The notes beneath the pieces are model-generated. The model saw nothing but the letters and a program-made list of their open reading frames with translations, was not told the DNA's origin and ran no database searches. This document shows, one piece after another, positions 40,778 to 49,660 of a DNA stretch of 64,000 nt. Numbering within the stretch: the first letter of the stretch is position 1; every line of letters starts with the position of its first letter. The position numbers and the translations under genes are program-made. The DNA is taken from positions 1,116,001-1,180,000 of the forward strand of contig NZ_CP070619.1 in assembly GCF_017068395.1 (NCBI RefSeq), in the 5' to 3' direction. This DNA comes from Rhodococcus pseudokoreensis (GTDB lineage: Bacteria > Actinomycetota > Actinomycetes > Mycobacteriales > Mycobacteriaceae).

Positions 40778-42228
40778 TCGAGATCTTCCTCCGCCTTTGC
40801 AAGAACAGCAAACTCCTCGTCGGGCGAATTGGCAACGAGGTGATGGCGGCTGTACAGGCCGAAGTACGCCATGAAGGCCGCGAATGCGATCAGCGTCCAG
40901 AGTGCGGCGACCGGATCGACGAGGAACGTGGCGATCACCGCGGCGGCCGCGATGACCAGTGCGAACGACGTGGTGACGATGCCGCCGGGTGTGCGGTACG
41001 GCCGCTTCATCTCCGGCTCGCGCCTGCGGAGGACGATGTGGCTGACCATCATCAGCACATAGCTGACGGCCGCGCCGAGCACGGCCATGTTCAGCAGCAT
41101 CGCGCCTTCACCGGTGAGCGAGAGGATGAACCCGATGACACCCGGCACGATGAGTGCGAGCGTGGGCGCCTTCCGCGAGTTGGTGACCGACAGGTTCGTC
41201 GGCAGGTAACCGGCGCGGGACAGCGCGAACGTCTGCCGCGAGTAGGCGTACATGATCGAGAAGAAGCTGGCGACGAGCCCGGCCAGGCCGATGTAGTTGA
41301 CGACCTTCGCCGCGGTTCCGTCACCGAGCGCCTCGACCAGCGGGTTGCCGGACGTCGACAGGCTCTCGGCACCCAGCGCTCCCGTGGCGAGGAACAGGAC
41401 CGTGGCCCCCGTAACGATGAGGATGAGCATGCTGATGATGATTCCGCGGGGCACGTTCTTCTCCGGCTCGCGTGCCTCTTCGGCGGCCAGCGGCACGCCT
41501 TCGACGGCGAGGAAGAACCAGATGGCGAACGGGACGGCAGCCCAGATGCCGAACGCGCCGAACGGCAGGAAACTCGACGCCCCCGCCGCATCGGTCGCGG
41601 CGATGTCGGTGAGATTGCCCGCGTCGAACAGCCCGATCGCGGAGACCGCGAAGATCACGAGCCCGACGAGTGCGATCGCCGTGATGACGAACATGGCCTT
41701 GAGCGCCTCGCCGGCGCCGGTCAGGTGGATTCCGATGAAGATCGCGTAGACCGCCAGGTACACCCACCACCCGTCGGTGATGCCGAACAGGTTCAGCGAT
41801 TCGACGTAGCTGCCGATGAACGTCGCGATGGCGGCGGGCGCGATCGCGTACTCGATGAGAATGGCGGTGCCGGTGGCGAATCCGCCCCACGGCCCGAGTG
41901 CCCGCCGGGCGAACGTGTAACCGCCGCCCGCGGCGGGCAGGGCGGAGGACATCTCGGCCATCCCCAGCACCATGGCCAGGTACATGCCCGCGATGACGAC
42001 ACCGGCGATCAGCAGTCCGCCGAATCCGCCCTCGGCCAGCCCGTTGTTCCATCCGGCGTAGTCGCCGGAGATCACGTAGCTGACGCCGAGGCCTGCGAGC
42101 AGCACCCAGCCCGCCGAACCCTTTCGGAGCGTGCGTTTTTCCAGATAGCTGTTGTCTTCGGAGTGGAAGTCGGCAGCATCGTGGTGTTTACCGGTTCCGG
42201 AATTCTTGGATGGTTCTACGAGTGACAT
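40774..42228 (-). CDS. eat: Ethanolamine permease (APC superfamily, EAT type)
   Basis: A 484-residue amino acid-polyamine-organocation transporter with about twelve helices. The N-terminal signature GYVISGDYAGWNNGLAEGGF is shared by ethanolamine permeases, and the gene is translationally coupled to eutB. A reading frame reaches 42273, but ATG 42228 has the ribosome site AGGGGACGG and the added residues (RRRRGNIRIDVGDG) have no support. The role is uptake of ethanolamine for the lyase encoded next. Confidence 0.93.
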   Translation of the reverse strand: MSLVEPSKNSGTGKHHDAADFHSEDNSYLEKRTLRKGSAGWVLLAGLGVSYVISGDYAGWNNGLAEGGFGGLLIAGVVIAGMYLAMVLGMAEMSSALPAAGGGYTFARRALGPWGGFATGTAILIEYAIAPAAIATFIGSYVESLNLFGITDGWWVYLAVYAIFIGIHLTGAGEALKAMFVITAIALVGLVIFAVSAIGLFDAGNLTDIAATDAAGASSFLPFGAFGIWAAVPFAIWFFLAVEGVPLAAEEAREPEKNVPRGIIISMLILIVTGATVLFLATGALGAESLSTSGNPLVEALGDGTAAKVVNYIGLAGLVASFFSIMYAYSRQTFALSRAGYLPTNLSVTNSRKAPTLALIVPGVIGFILSLTGEGAMLLNMAVLGAAVSYVLMMVSHIVLRRREPEMKRPYRTPGGIVTTSFALVIAAAAVIATFLVDPVAALWTLIAFAAFMAYFGLYSRHHLVANSPDEEFAVLAKAEEDLE

Positions 42229-42381
42229 TCCGTCCCCTACGTCGATCCGAATGTTGCCTCGCCGGCGCCGCACGAGAGCGGTGCCGAACGGCCGAGGCCA
42301 ATGGTGAATGAGCTGTGTACACGTCGTGTCAGCGGAACGTGACCACGACGTAAAAACCGCGGTCGCAGTGAACTTCGGGCG

Positions 42382-42924
42382 CTAGGGGCCCGGGCGGCGA
42401 GCGGGCACGGGACATGCATCGACGGCTTCGGCGACCACTTGCGGTTCGGGTGACGGTGCGGGCCTCCAGCCCTGCTCCCACCGCTCGCCCACGATGACGT
42501 CCTCGGCGGCGAGGCTGGAGTTCTCCTCCGGGGTGAAGGCACGCGCACGGCTGAGGAAGCGCATGCCTTCCGGGCTTTCGAGGCTGAAGCCCGATCCTCG
42601 ACCGGGGACCACGTCGAGCACCAGCTGGGTGTGCTTCCACGCCTCGAACTGCGAACCGGAGATCCACACGGGCACGGCGTCGGCGCCCTCGGGCCGGGTG
42701 GACGGGGTCTCCCCGACCCCGAGACGCAGGTCGAGGACACCGAGCAGCACGTCGCGGTCGCCGACGATGAATTCGTCGTCGGGGTAACACATGGGCGCGG
42801 ACCCGTCGCAGCATCCGCCGGATTGATGCATCATCAGCGCCCCGTGGGTACCGCCGAGGCGGCGGAGAAGCTCCACCGCCCCGGCGGTTGCCTTCAGGCG
42901 CTGAGGCGCCCGGGCTGCGTCCAT
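42382..42924 (-). CDS. DUF779 protein linked to aldehyde dehydrogenase
   Basis: A 180-residue protein of the DUF779 family, function not established. The family hallmark is a cysteine-rich segment, here MHQSGGCCDGSAPMCYPDDE near residues 32-51, which could hold a metal or act in redox chemistry. Its ATG overlaps the aldehyde dehydrogenase stop (TGATG), so the two are coupled. M. tuberculosis keeps the same pair as Rv0458-Rv0459. The C-terminal 40 residues look like a variable tail. An accessory role to the dehydrogenase is inferred from this constant pairing. Confidence 0.85.
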   Translation of the reverse strand: MDAARAPQRLKATAGAVELLRRLGGTHGALMMHQSGGCCDGSAPMCYPDDEFIVGDRDVLLGVLDLRLGVGETPSTRPEGADAVPVWISGSQFEAWKHTQLVLDVVPGRGSGFSLESPEGMRFLSRARAFTPEENSSLAAEDVIVGERWEQGWRPAPSPEPQVVAEAVDACPVPARRPGP

Positions 42925-44447
42925 CAGAAGAAGCCCTGAGCCTTCTGGGCGTAGCTGACCAGCAGGTTCTTCGTCTGCTGGTAGTGCTCGAGCATCATCA
43001 GGTGGTTCTCGCGGCCGATACCGGACTGCTTGTAACCACCGAACGCGGCGTGCGCGGGGTACTGGTGGTACGTGTTGGTCCACACACGGCCGGCCTGGAT
43101 GTCGCGGCCCGCCCGGTAGGCGACGCCACCGTCACGGGACCACACGCCGGCGCCGAGGCCGTACAGCGTGTCGTTGGCGATCTCGATGGCCTGGTCGTAG
43201 TCCTTGAACGACGTGACGGACACGACGGGACCGAAGATCTCCTCCTGGAAGATCCGCATCTTGTTCTGACCGGTGAAGATGGTCGGCTGCACGTAGTAGC
43301 CGCCGGACAGGTCGCCGCCGAGTTCGGCGCGCTCACCACCGGTGATCACCTTGGCGCCCTCGCCCTTGCCGATCTCGATGTACGACAGGATCTTCTCGAG
43401 CTGATCGTTGGACGCCTGCGCGCCGATCATCGTGTCGGTGTCGAGCGGGTCGCCCTGGCGGACGGCCTTGGTGCGGATGGCCGCCATCGCGAGGAACTCG
43501 TCGAAGATGTCCTCCTGGATCAGCGAACGCGACGGGCAGGTGCACACCTCACCCTGGTTGAGGGCGAACATCGTGAAGCCCTCGAGCGCCTTGTCCTGGT
43601 AGTCGTCGTTGGACGACAGGACGTCGGAGAAGAAGATGTTGGGGCTCTTGCCACCGAGTTCGAGGGTGACGGGGATCAGGTTCTGCGACGCGTACTGCAT
43701 GATGAGCCGGCCCGTGGTGGTCTCACCGGTGAACGCGATCTTCCGGATCCGCGGGCTCGAGGCCAGCGGCTTGCCCGCCTCGACACCGAAACCGTTGACG
43801 ATGTTCACCACACCGGCGGGCAGCAGGTCGCCGATGACGGAGATCAGGTGCAGGATCGACGCCGGGGTCTGCTCGGCGGGCTTGAGAACGACCGCGTTGC
43901 CTGCGGCGAGTGCGGGAGCGAGCTTCCACACGGCCATCAGGATCGGGAAGTTCCAGGGGATGATCTGGCCGACGACGCCGAGCGGCTCGTGGAAGTGGTA
44001 GGCGACGGTGTCGGAGTCGATCTCCGACAGAGCGCCTTCCTGCGCGCGGATCGCGCCGGCGAAGTAGCGGAAGTGGTCGATGGCCAACGGAATGTCGGCG
44101 TTCAGGGTCTCGCGGATCGGCTTGCCGTTGTCCCAGGACTCGGCGAGGGCGATGGACTCGAGGTTCTCCTCGATGCGGTCCGCGATCTTGTTCAGAATGA
44201 TGGCGCGCTCGGCAACCGACGTCTTGCCCCAGGCCGGAGCCGCGGCGTGTGCGGCGTCGAGGGCGAGTTCGATGTCCTCGGACGTCGACCGCGCGACCTC
44301 ACAGAACGGCTGCCCCGTGACGGGGGTCGGATTCTCGAAGTACTGGCCCTTGACGGGCGCAACCCACTGGCCGCCGATCCAGTTGTCGTAACGCGATTGG
44401 AAGGACATGACGGCGTCGGGCGAACCCGGGCGGGCATACACGGTCAT
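42924..44447 (-). CDS. NAD-dependent aldehyde dehydrogenase, acetaldehyde type (ExaC/Rv0458-like)
   Basis: A 507-residue aldehyde dehydrogenase. The oxyanion/NAD residues lie in [20 protein letters not shown], the general base in [14 protein letters not shown] and the catalytic cysteine in [12 protein letters not shown]; a C-terminal [10 protein letters not shown] motif is also present. It most resembles the ExaC/acetaldehyde dehydrogenase II branch. Acetaldehyde from ethanolamine cleavage, or from alcohol oxidation by the mycofactocin system, is its likely substrate. It is the first gene after the GAF regulator, with a 78-base control region carrying a short palindrome. Confidence 0.93.
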   Translation of the reverse strand: MTVYARPGSPDAVMSFQSRYDNWIGGQWVAPVKGQYFENPTPVTGQPFCEVARSTSEDIELALDAAHAAAPAWGKTSVAERAIILNKIADRIEENLESIALAESWDNGKPIRETLNADIPLAIDHFRYFAGAIRAQEGALSEIDSDTVAYHFHEPLGVVGQIIPWNFPILMAVWKLAPALAAGNAVVLKPAEQTPASILHLISVIGDLLPAGVVNIVNGFGVEAGKPLASSPRIRKIAFTGETTTGRLIMQYASQNLIPVTLELGGKSPNIFFSDVLSSNDDYQDKALEGFTMFALNQGEVCTCPSRSLIQEDIFDEFLAMAAIRTKAVRQGDPLDTDTMIGAQASNDQLEKILSYIEIGKGEGAKVITGGERAELGGDLSGGYYVQPTIFTGQNKMRIFQEEIFGPVVSVTSFKDYDQAIEIANDTLYGLGAGVWSRDGGVAYRAGRDIQAGRVWTNTYHQYPAHAAFGGYKQSGIGRENHLMMLEHYQQTKNLLVSYAQKAQGFF

Positions 44448-44490
44448 CGATAACTCCCTGGTGTCGTGAAACTCGGTGGAACTTTCTCGG

Positions 44491-44501
44491 TGTGACTCAC
44501 A
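44491..44501. promoter_or_regulatory. Short palindrome upstream of the aldehyde dehydrogenase gene
   Basis: TGTGACTCACA is symmetric about its central base and lies 44 bases before the dehydrogenase ATG, in the gap after the GAF regulator gene. It could be a regulator half-site cluster. It is too short to be convincing alone, and the spacing does not match the CRP/GlxR consensus. Confidence 0.35.
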
Positions 44502-44525
44502 ACACTAGGGACCGTACCGTTGCAA

Positions 44526-45842
44526 CTACGTTGCGTACTGCTGATCGAACAGATCGATCCTCGACTTGACCTGGGAATACAACGGGGAACGCGGATCGAG
44601 GCCCGCGAGGTACGCCTCCCACGCGGCGACGTCCTCACGGCCGTGGACGGACGTGGTCCACTTCGCGAGCAACCGCTGATCGCCCTCCCGCAGCAGCGCC
44701 GCCTGGACGCGGGCCCGCAGTTCGCCGCGCAGGTCCTCGACCCCGGGCGCCTCCGAACCGGGCAGGACCGGACCCGAGTAGACATCGAGGGCGGCGGCCA
44801 GCTCACCGCGGTCCAGGGCTCCGCGCACCTGCCGGACGTCGGACGTCAATTCGGTGAGCAGCCGGTACGGCCGCGAACCGAGGTTCGCCGGACCGAAAAC
44901 CTTGCGCAGGCGGGACATCTCGGCACGAATGGTGACGGCGTCGAGTTCGTTCTCGTCGAGCAGCACCGCGAGCCGGTCGGAACTCAGGCCCTCGGGGTGT
45001 TCCGCCAGGAGGAGCAGGATTTCCGCGTGCCGCTGCGAGAGCGGGATGCGTTCGGCGCCGCGCACCAGAGTCGGTCGTCCCGAACCCAGCACCTCCAGCC
45101 GCAGCACCGTCTCGACCAGCGGCTGCGGTGAACGCAGCAGGTGCAGGCGCAGTTCCGCCTCGGCGGCCGCGACGGTGGCCCGGATCAGCGACAGCACCTC
45201 GGGCACCGCCACCCGCGGGCCGCCGGTGATGTCGATGGCGCCGACGATCAGCCCCGTCGCCGGGTCGTGGACGGGCGCCGCCGAACAACTCCAGTCGTGC
45301 ACCGACCGGCTGAAGTGCTCGGCGCCGAAGATCTGCACGCAGTGGTCGAGCGCCAGCGCGGTGCCCGGGGCGTTGGTGCCGACGGTGTCCTCACTCCAGT
45401 CGGCGCCCTCGACGAAGTTCATCTCCAGCGCGCGATCCTTGGCGGACGAATCACCCTCGACCCACAGCAACTGGCCCTTCTCGTCCGTGATGGCGACGAG
45501 CAGTCCGGTGTCGGCGGCGTCCTCGACGAGGAGTTTGCGGACCACCGGCCGGATGATCGACATCGGGTGCGACGCCCGGTACGCGGCGAGATCCGCGGCC
45601 GCCAGATCGACCGCGCGGGCGGACCCGTCCGGGCTCACGCCCTTGCTCGTACTGCGCATCCACGAATCGAGGATGACCGAACGCACCGAATTTCCGTCAC
45701 CAGCCTGGTCCCGGCCTGCGGGGGCGCGACGATCGACGAACAACTGATGCGCCGACGACACCCTGCGCGCCAGCATTGCGACGTCGTCTCCCGGGCGCAC
45801 GGCGACCCACGGATTGCCCCCTGTGGGCGGTTGACTTTGCAT
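44526..45842 (-). CDS. GAF-domain transcriptional regulator of the ethanolamine/aldehyde genes
   Basis: A 438-residue regulator. An N-terminal region (SVRSVILDSWMRSTSKGVSP) and a GAF sensory domain (LLVAITDEKGQLLW, about residues 110-215, with GTNAPGTALAL) resemble AcoR-type activators. The sigma54 AAA+ domain is absent; instead a winged helix-like region follows (LSQRHAEILLLLAEHPEGLS, IRAEMSRLRKVFG, about residues 270-335) and then a helical tail. It lies directly upstream of the aldehyde dehydrogenase gene on the same strand and 66 bases after mftG, so mycofactocin transcripts could run into it. Activation by an aldehyde or alcohol is inferred. Confidence 0.85.
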   Translation of the reverse strand: MQSQPPTGGNPWVAVRPGDDVAMLARRVSSAHQLFVDRRAPAGRDQAGDGNSVRSVILDSWMRSTSKGVSPDGSARAVDLAAADLAAYRASHPMSIIRPVVRKLLVEDAADTGLLVAITDEKGQLLWVEGDSSAKDRALEMNFVEGADWSEDTVGTNAPGTALALDHCVQIFGAEHFSRSVHDWSCSAAPVHDPATGLIVGAIDITGGPRVAVPEVLSLIRATVAAAEAELRLHLLRSPQPLVETVLRLEVLGSGRPTLVRGAERIPLSQRHAEILLLLAEHPEGLSSDRLAVLLDENELDAVTIRAEMSRLRKVFGPANLGSRPYRLLTELTSDVRQVRGALDRGELAAALDVYSGPVLPGSEAPGVEDLRGELRARVQAALLREGDQRLLAKWTTSVHGREDVAAWEAYLAGLDPRSPLYSQVKSRIDLFDQQYAT

Positions 45843-45908
45843 CGAACTCCTCCACGGCGTCTCTGCCTACTGTAACCCGGGTCACACGGCGCCGGGTTCC
45901 GCCCTCCG

Positions 45909-47381
45909 TCACTCCCCGAGGAAGGTACTGACCCGCTCGGCGACCATGACCGCGGTGGCGTGCGGCCCCCGGCTCGGGACCACCGGGAACACCGAGGTGT
46001 CCGCGATGGTCAGACCTTCCATGCCGCGGACGTTGCACCGCTCGTCCACCACCGCGCCCGCGTCTGCGCGGCCGCCCATCCGGCAACTGCCGCACAGGTG
46101 CAGCGACGTCCCCAGGTGCGCGAGCACCGAGCGATCGGACACCTCCACGGACAGCGGCCGGACCAGCGGGCCGAGTTCCCGCGAGCGCAGCAGGTCCAGT
46201 GCGATGGCCTGCCCCTCGCGCAGCGCCCGGCGGTCGGCGGCCGATTGCGCGTACCGGTACTCGATCCGGGGACGGTCCCGGCGGTGTCCCGACGTGAGCC
46301 GGATGTCGCCCCGGCTCTCCGTCACCATGAGTCCGATCCCGAGGACCGGGTCGGGTTGCCCGGATCCGGGGACGAGCAAGTCGAACGGCGCCGTGTACGG
46401 ACGGATCTCGAGGTCGTCGACGTTCAGCACCGTTTCGACGACCGGACTCGTGTCACTGCGACGGAGCGTGTCCCGGACACGGTACGGCAGAGCGACTTCG
46501 GGGTGATCGCTGAAACCGGTGCCGACACCGGGCACGTCGAGGACGACGTCGATGTCGTTGTCCCTCAGATGTTCTGCCGGACCGATTCCCGAAAGCATCA
46601 GCAGTACCGGGGTTTCGACGGGTCCAGCCGCCAGTACGACCCGGCCGGCGCGGACCGTGCGACGGGTGCCGCCCGACTCGACCTCGACCCCCACCGTCTC
46701 GTGACCGGAGAACAGAATTCGCACGACGTCGGAGTTCGCCTCGATCGTCAGGTTGGGCCGCTCCGACGCCGGCAGCAGATACGCGAGAGCGGTGCTGACC
46801 CGCCGGCCGCCGTCGACGTTGAGCGGCACCGGGCCGATCCCGCCGGTGCCGGCTCCGTTCTTGTCGGGTTCCTCGGGATGTCCCGCGCCGAGCGCCGCGG
46901 CGCGGAACGCCGCGCTGATCTCGCTCAGCTGCTCCGCGGGCTGCCTACGCACGGGCATCGGGCCGGTGGTGCCGTGCCGGGGGTCGTCGAAGTCGGCGTC
47001 ACGCTCGAGTGCCCGGAACGTGGGCAGCACGTTCCCGTACGACCACGACGCGGGCCAGTGCCGGAAGTCCGCTTCCGTCCCGCGGACGAAGTAGGCGCCG
47101 TTGACGGCGCCCGACCCGCCGAGGACGTGGCCGCGCACCATGGCCGAGGGCACGCTCGGCGCCAACTCCACGCCGTACGTCTGCGCGAATGCGCTGCCCG
47201 GACCGACGGGCAGCGTCCGGTAGTCGAGGACGGGACAGTCGAGGGCCGACCGGTAACCGGGCCCGGACTCGAGGAGGAGAACCGATCGTCCGGGATCCTC
47301 GCTGAGCCGCGCGGCCACCACGCATCCACTCGAACCGCCGCCGACGACCACGACGTCGGCGGCGCGAATCGGATCGGCCAC
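45909..47381 (-). CDS. mftG: Mycofactocin-associated GMC oxidoreductase MftG
   Basis: A 490-residue flavoprotein of the glucose-methanol-choline family. It has the FAD dinucleotide fold VVVGGGSSGCVVAARLSEDP at the N-terminus, GGSGAVNGAYFVRG near residue 85 and the C-terminal LHLCGSCRMG and SRGPHATAVMVAERV. MftG has been linked to re-oxidation of reduced mycofactocin toward the respiratory chain in mycobacteria. The GTG start at 47381 overlaps the mftF stop (TAGTG), so the two are coupled. It is the last gene of the mft operon. Confidence 0.92.
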   Translation of the reverse strand: MADPIRAADVVVVGGGSSGCVVAARLSEDPGRSVLLLESGPGYRSALDCPVLDYRTLPVGPGSAFAQTYGVELAPSVPSAMVRGHVLGGSGAVNGAYFVRGTEADFRHWPASWSYGNVLPTFRALERDADFDDPRHGTTGPMPVRRQPAEQLSEISAAFRAAALGAGHPEEPDKNGAGTGGIGPVPLNVDGGRRVSTALAYLLPASERPNLTIEANSDVVRILFSGHETVGVEVESGGTRRTVRAGRVVLAAGPVETPVLLMLSGIGPAEHLRDNDIDVVLDVPGVGTGFSDHPEVALPYRVRDTLRRSDTSPVVETVLNVDDLEIRPYTAPFDLLVPGSGQPDPVLGIGLMVTESRGDIRLTSGHRRDRPRIEYRYAQSAADRRALREGQAIALDLLRSRELGPLVRPLSVEVSDRSVLAHLGTSLHLCGSCRMGGRADAGAVVDERCNVRGMEGLTIADTSVFPVVPSRGPHATAVMVAERVSTFLGE

Positions 47382-48781
47382 TACGACTTCAACCGGGGCT
47401 TCAATGCGTCGAATTCGCGGGCGGCGACGGCGCCCTTCCAGAGCCCGGCGCCGTACGCGACGTCGTCGATCCGCTTGAACACCGTGTGCCGCACGGGTCC
47501 CAGCCCGCCGGGCTCCCGGTGGGTGACCCAGTCGGCGACCCCCTCGGCGACGGCGATCGCGAGCGCGATCCGGCGAATCCGTTTCGACAGCAGCACCGCC
47601 AGCAGCGTGACGGGCCAGTAATGTCGGCACATCGCGGACGCCAGCTGCCAGGCGCCACCGGCGAAGCCCTGGGCGGCGAGGATGGCGGCGATGCGGGTCG
47701 GCTGGTCGAGTCCCGTGAACATGCGGCGCAGGCGCACCAGCATCATCGCGAGCGTGGCGACCGCACCGAGCAGACCCAGCCGGGTGCAGGTGGCCGCGGC
47801 GATGCACGCGAAGAACGTCCACGGCGACATCGACAGCGGCGGAACCATGCCCGAATGCCTCGCCGCCAGCGGCGCCGCACCGGTGCCGTAGAACAGCTTG
47901 CGGCCGAACCACTTTCCGAACGTCACGCGATGATCGTGCGCGACGTGGGCCACGGGCTCGTACCGCAGGCGCCAGCCGGACTCCTGCAGTCGCCAGCACA
48001 GGTCGACGTCCTCCGCCACGTGCATGGACTCGTCGAAACCGCCGAACTCGTCGAGCACCTCACGCCGGGCGATCATCGCGGCGCTCGGGACGTACGACAC
48101 CGGGCCGCCGGACTGGACGGCGGACTCCTTCCGTCCGAGGTCGAGGGAGGAGCGAGCGTGCTCGTACCGCGCGAGCGTGCTCGCCTCGGGTTCGAGCGCC
48201 ACGATCCGCGGGGCGACCAGCGCGACCGCGGGGTCGCTGAAGTGGCCGAGCATGACCTCGATCCACCCGGTGCGCGGCAGGACGTCGGAGTCGAGGAACG
48301 CCACGAACGGAGTTGCGGCGTAACGCAGGCCGGTGTTGCGGGCCGCAGCAGGCCCCTTGGCCGTCTCGTGACGCAGCACGGTGACGTTGCCACCGCACCC
48401 GTTCTGCAGCGCGGGGGCGACGATCGGGACGTCGGAGCCGTCGTCGACGACGACCACCTCGAGTCCGCGGAGTGCGGCCAGCACCCGGTGTAGCCCGGAC
48501 GCGTTGTTCTTCACCGGAATGACGACGGTGACGTCCTGCGGGGACGGAGTGCTCATGGGGCGCGGGTTGGCGACCCCCGAGTCGAGGAGGCGGCGTGCGA
48601 CGACGGCGGACTGCGGATCGACGACCTCGAGGTAGCCGTCCCCGATCATGGCCGCCGCGGTGGGCGCCAGCTTCAGCATCCGGGTCGGCGAACCGCCGAT
48701 GAGCACTCGACCTCCGGAATATGCGCGTACCTTGGGGTCGATTCGGATCCCGAATCCGTCGGGAAGTCGAGCTTGGCGCAT
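47381..48781 (-). CDS. mftF: Mycofactocin glycosyltransferase MftF
   Basis: A 466-residue family-2 glycosyltransferase that decorates mycofactocin with beta-linked glucose units. Visible parts are an N-terminal segment of about 80 residues, the GT-A fold ([39 protein letters not shown] as the metal-binding DxD-type motif, [13 protein letters not shown]) and C-terminal membrane helices. It is preceded by a 106-base gap after mftE, the largest in the operon, and is coupled to mftG. Confidence 0.93.
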   Translation of the reverse strand: MRQARLPDGFGIRIDPKVRAYSGGRVLIGGSPTRMLKLAPTAAAMIGDGYLEVVDPQSAVVARRLLDSGVANPRPMSTPSPQDVTVVIPVKNNASGLHRVLAALRGLEVVVVDDGSDVPIVAPALQNGCGGNVTVLRHETAKGPAAARNTGLRYAATPFVAFLDSDVLPRTGWIEVMLGHFSDPAVALVAPRIVALEPEASTLARYEHARSSLDLGRKESAVQSGGPVSYVPSAAMIARREVLDEFGGFDESMHVAEDVDLCWRLQESGWRLRYEPVAHVAHDHRVTFGKWFGRKLFYGTGAAPLAARHSGMVPPLSMSPWTFFACIAAATCTRLGLLGAVATLAMMLVRLRRMFTGLDQPTRIAAILAAQGFAGGAWQLASAMCRHYWPVTLLAVLLSKRIRRIALAIAVAEGVADWVTHREPGGLGPVRHTVFKRIDDVAYGAGLWKGAVAAREFDALKPRLKS

Positions 48782-48887
48782 CAGTCGATCGTATGCGGAT
48801 CGGACAGCGCCGGCAGGGCATGCCGGAAATCAGCCGCAAGGATGTGCCGAAAATCCGCCCTCGGCAACTCGAGGGCGCCCGTGCGGG

Positions 48888-49610
48888 TCATTGGAGCCTC
48901 CCATCGGCGCCCGGTTCGCACCGGAGCCGTCCATCGGGGCCCGGTTCCCACCGGGCCAGTGCCTTGGTGACTGTGTGGACGAGCACGCCGAAGATCTGCG
49001 CCCCCTCCGCGGCCGTTGCGCCCGTCGGGTCACCGAGCACCCCATTGGCCGACACGGCGACCATACCGCCTTCGCGCAGTCTTGGCATCAACCTCGCGAC
49101 AGGTTCCGTATTACCGGGCTCGGCCCTGGACAACCGCACCCGACCAGGTGAAAGGTGTAGCAACAAGGACGTTTCCGTACGTCCGGCATGGGCGTCGGCG
49201 CCGGGAACCGCGCACGGCACCCAGGCCACGTCGCGGGCCTCGTAACGAAGCAAGGCGACAGCCTTGACCAATGCGGGCCCGTTTCCGCCGTGCCCGTTGA
49301 CGAACAGCACGCGGTCCGCCCACCGGCACGCGGACCTGCCGTACTCCACCAAAACCGTCTCGAGCGCCTCCGACCCCAGCGAGACGGTCCCGGGAAACCC
49401 CTCGTGCTCGCCGCTGGCGCCGTACGCGATCGGGGGTGCGACGAGCACGTGCGGCAGCGCGCGGGACACGGCGTCGGCGATGGTGGTGTCGGTGTCGAGC
49501 GGCAGATGCGGTCCGTGCTGCTCGAGGGAGCCGACCGGGACCACGACCGTCGACACGTGGGACACGAGGTCGGGCCACACCGCGTCGTCGAGGTGTCCGG
49601 AATGGGGCAT
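48888..49610 (-). CDS. mftE: Mycofactocin precursor peptidase MftE (creatininase family)
   Basis: Cuts the modified MftA peptide to release the two-residue-derived core. The 240-residue protein has the metal-binding motifs VPVGSLEQHGPHLPLDTDTT near residue 25 and FVNGHGGNG near residue 103, and a conserved DAHAGRTETSLLLHL near residue 138. The last 20 residues consist of two near-identical ten-residue units (WEPGPDGRLR / CEPGADGRLQ) from a 30-bp tandem duplication, not expected to be part of the creatininase fold. It lies 50 bases after the OYE-family gene. Confidence 0.93.
   Translation of the reverse strand: MPHSGHLDDAVWPDLVSHVSTVVVPVGSLEQHGPHLPLDTDTTIADAVSRALPHVLVAPPIAYGASGEHEGFPGTVSLGSEALETVLVEYGRSACRWADRVLFVNGHGGNGPALVKAVALLRYEARDVAWVPCAVPGADAHAGRTETSLLLHLSPGRVRLSRAEPGNTEPVARLMPRLREGGMVAVSANGVLGDPTGATAAEGAQIFGVLVHTVTKALARWEPGPDGRLRCEPGADGRLQ
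48893..48952. repeat. 30-bp tandem direct repeat at the 3' end of mftE
   Basis: Units 48893-48922 and 48923-48952 agree at 26 of 30 positions. Being a multiple of three, the duplication keeps the frame and adds one extra ten-residue unit to the MftE tail. Confidence 0.85.
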
Positions 49611-49660
49611 CCCCCGATGCTAGGCGACCGCGGATTCGACCCGGGCCGTGACCGCCTGCG

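Noticed and set aside
44491..44501. TGTGACTCACA as a CRP/GlxR site
   Set aside because: The half-sites are separated by one base instead of about six, so it does not fit that consensus.
45909..47999. A 696-residue reading of mftG
   Set aside because: The upstream part overlaps mftF in another frame. The FAD motif starts a few residues after GTG 47381, which is coupled to the mftF stop.
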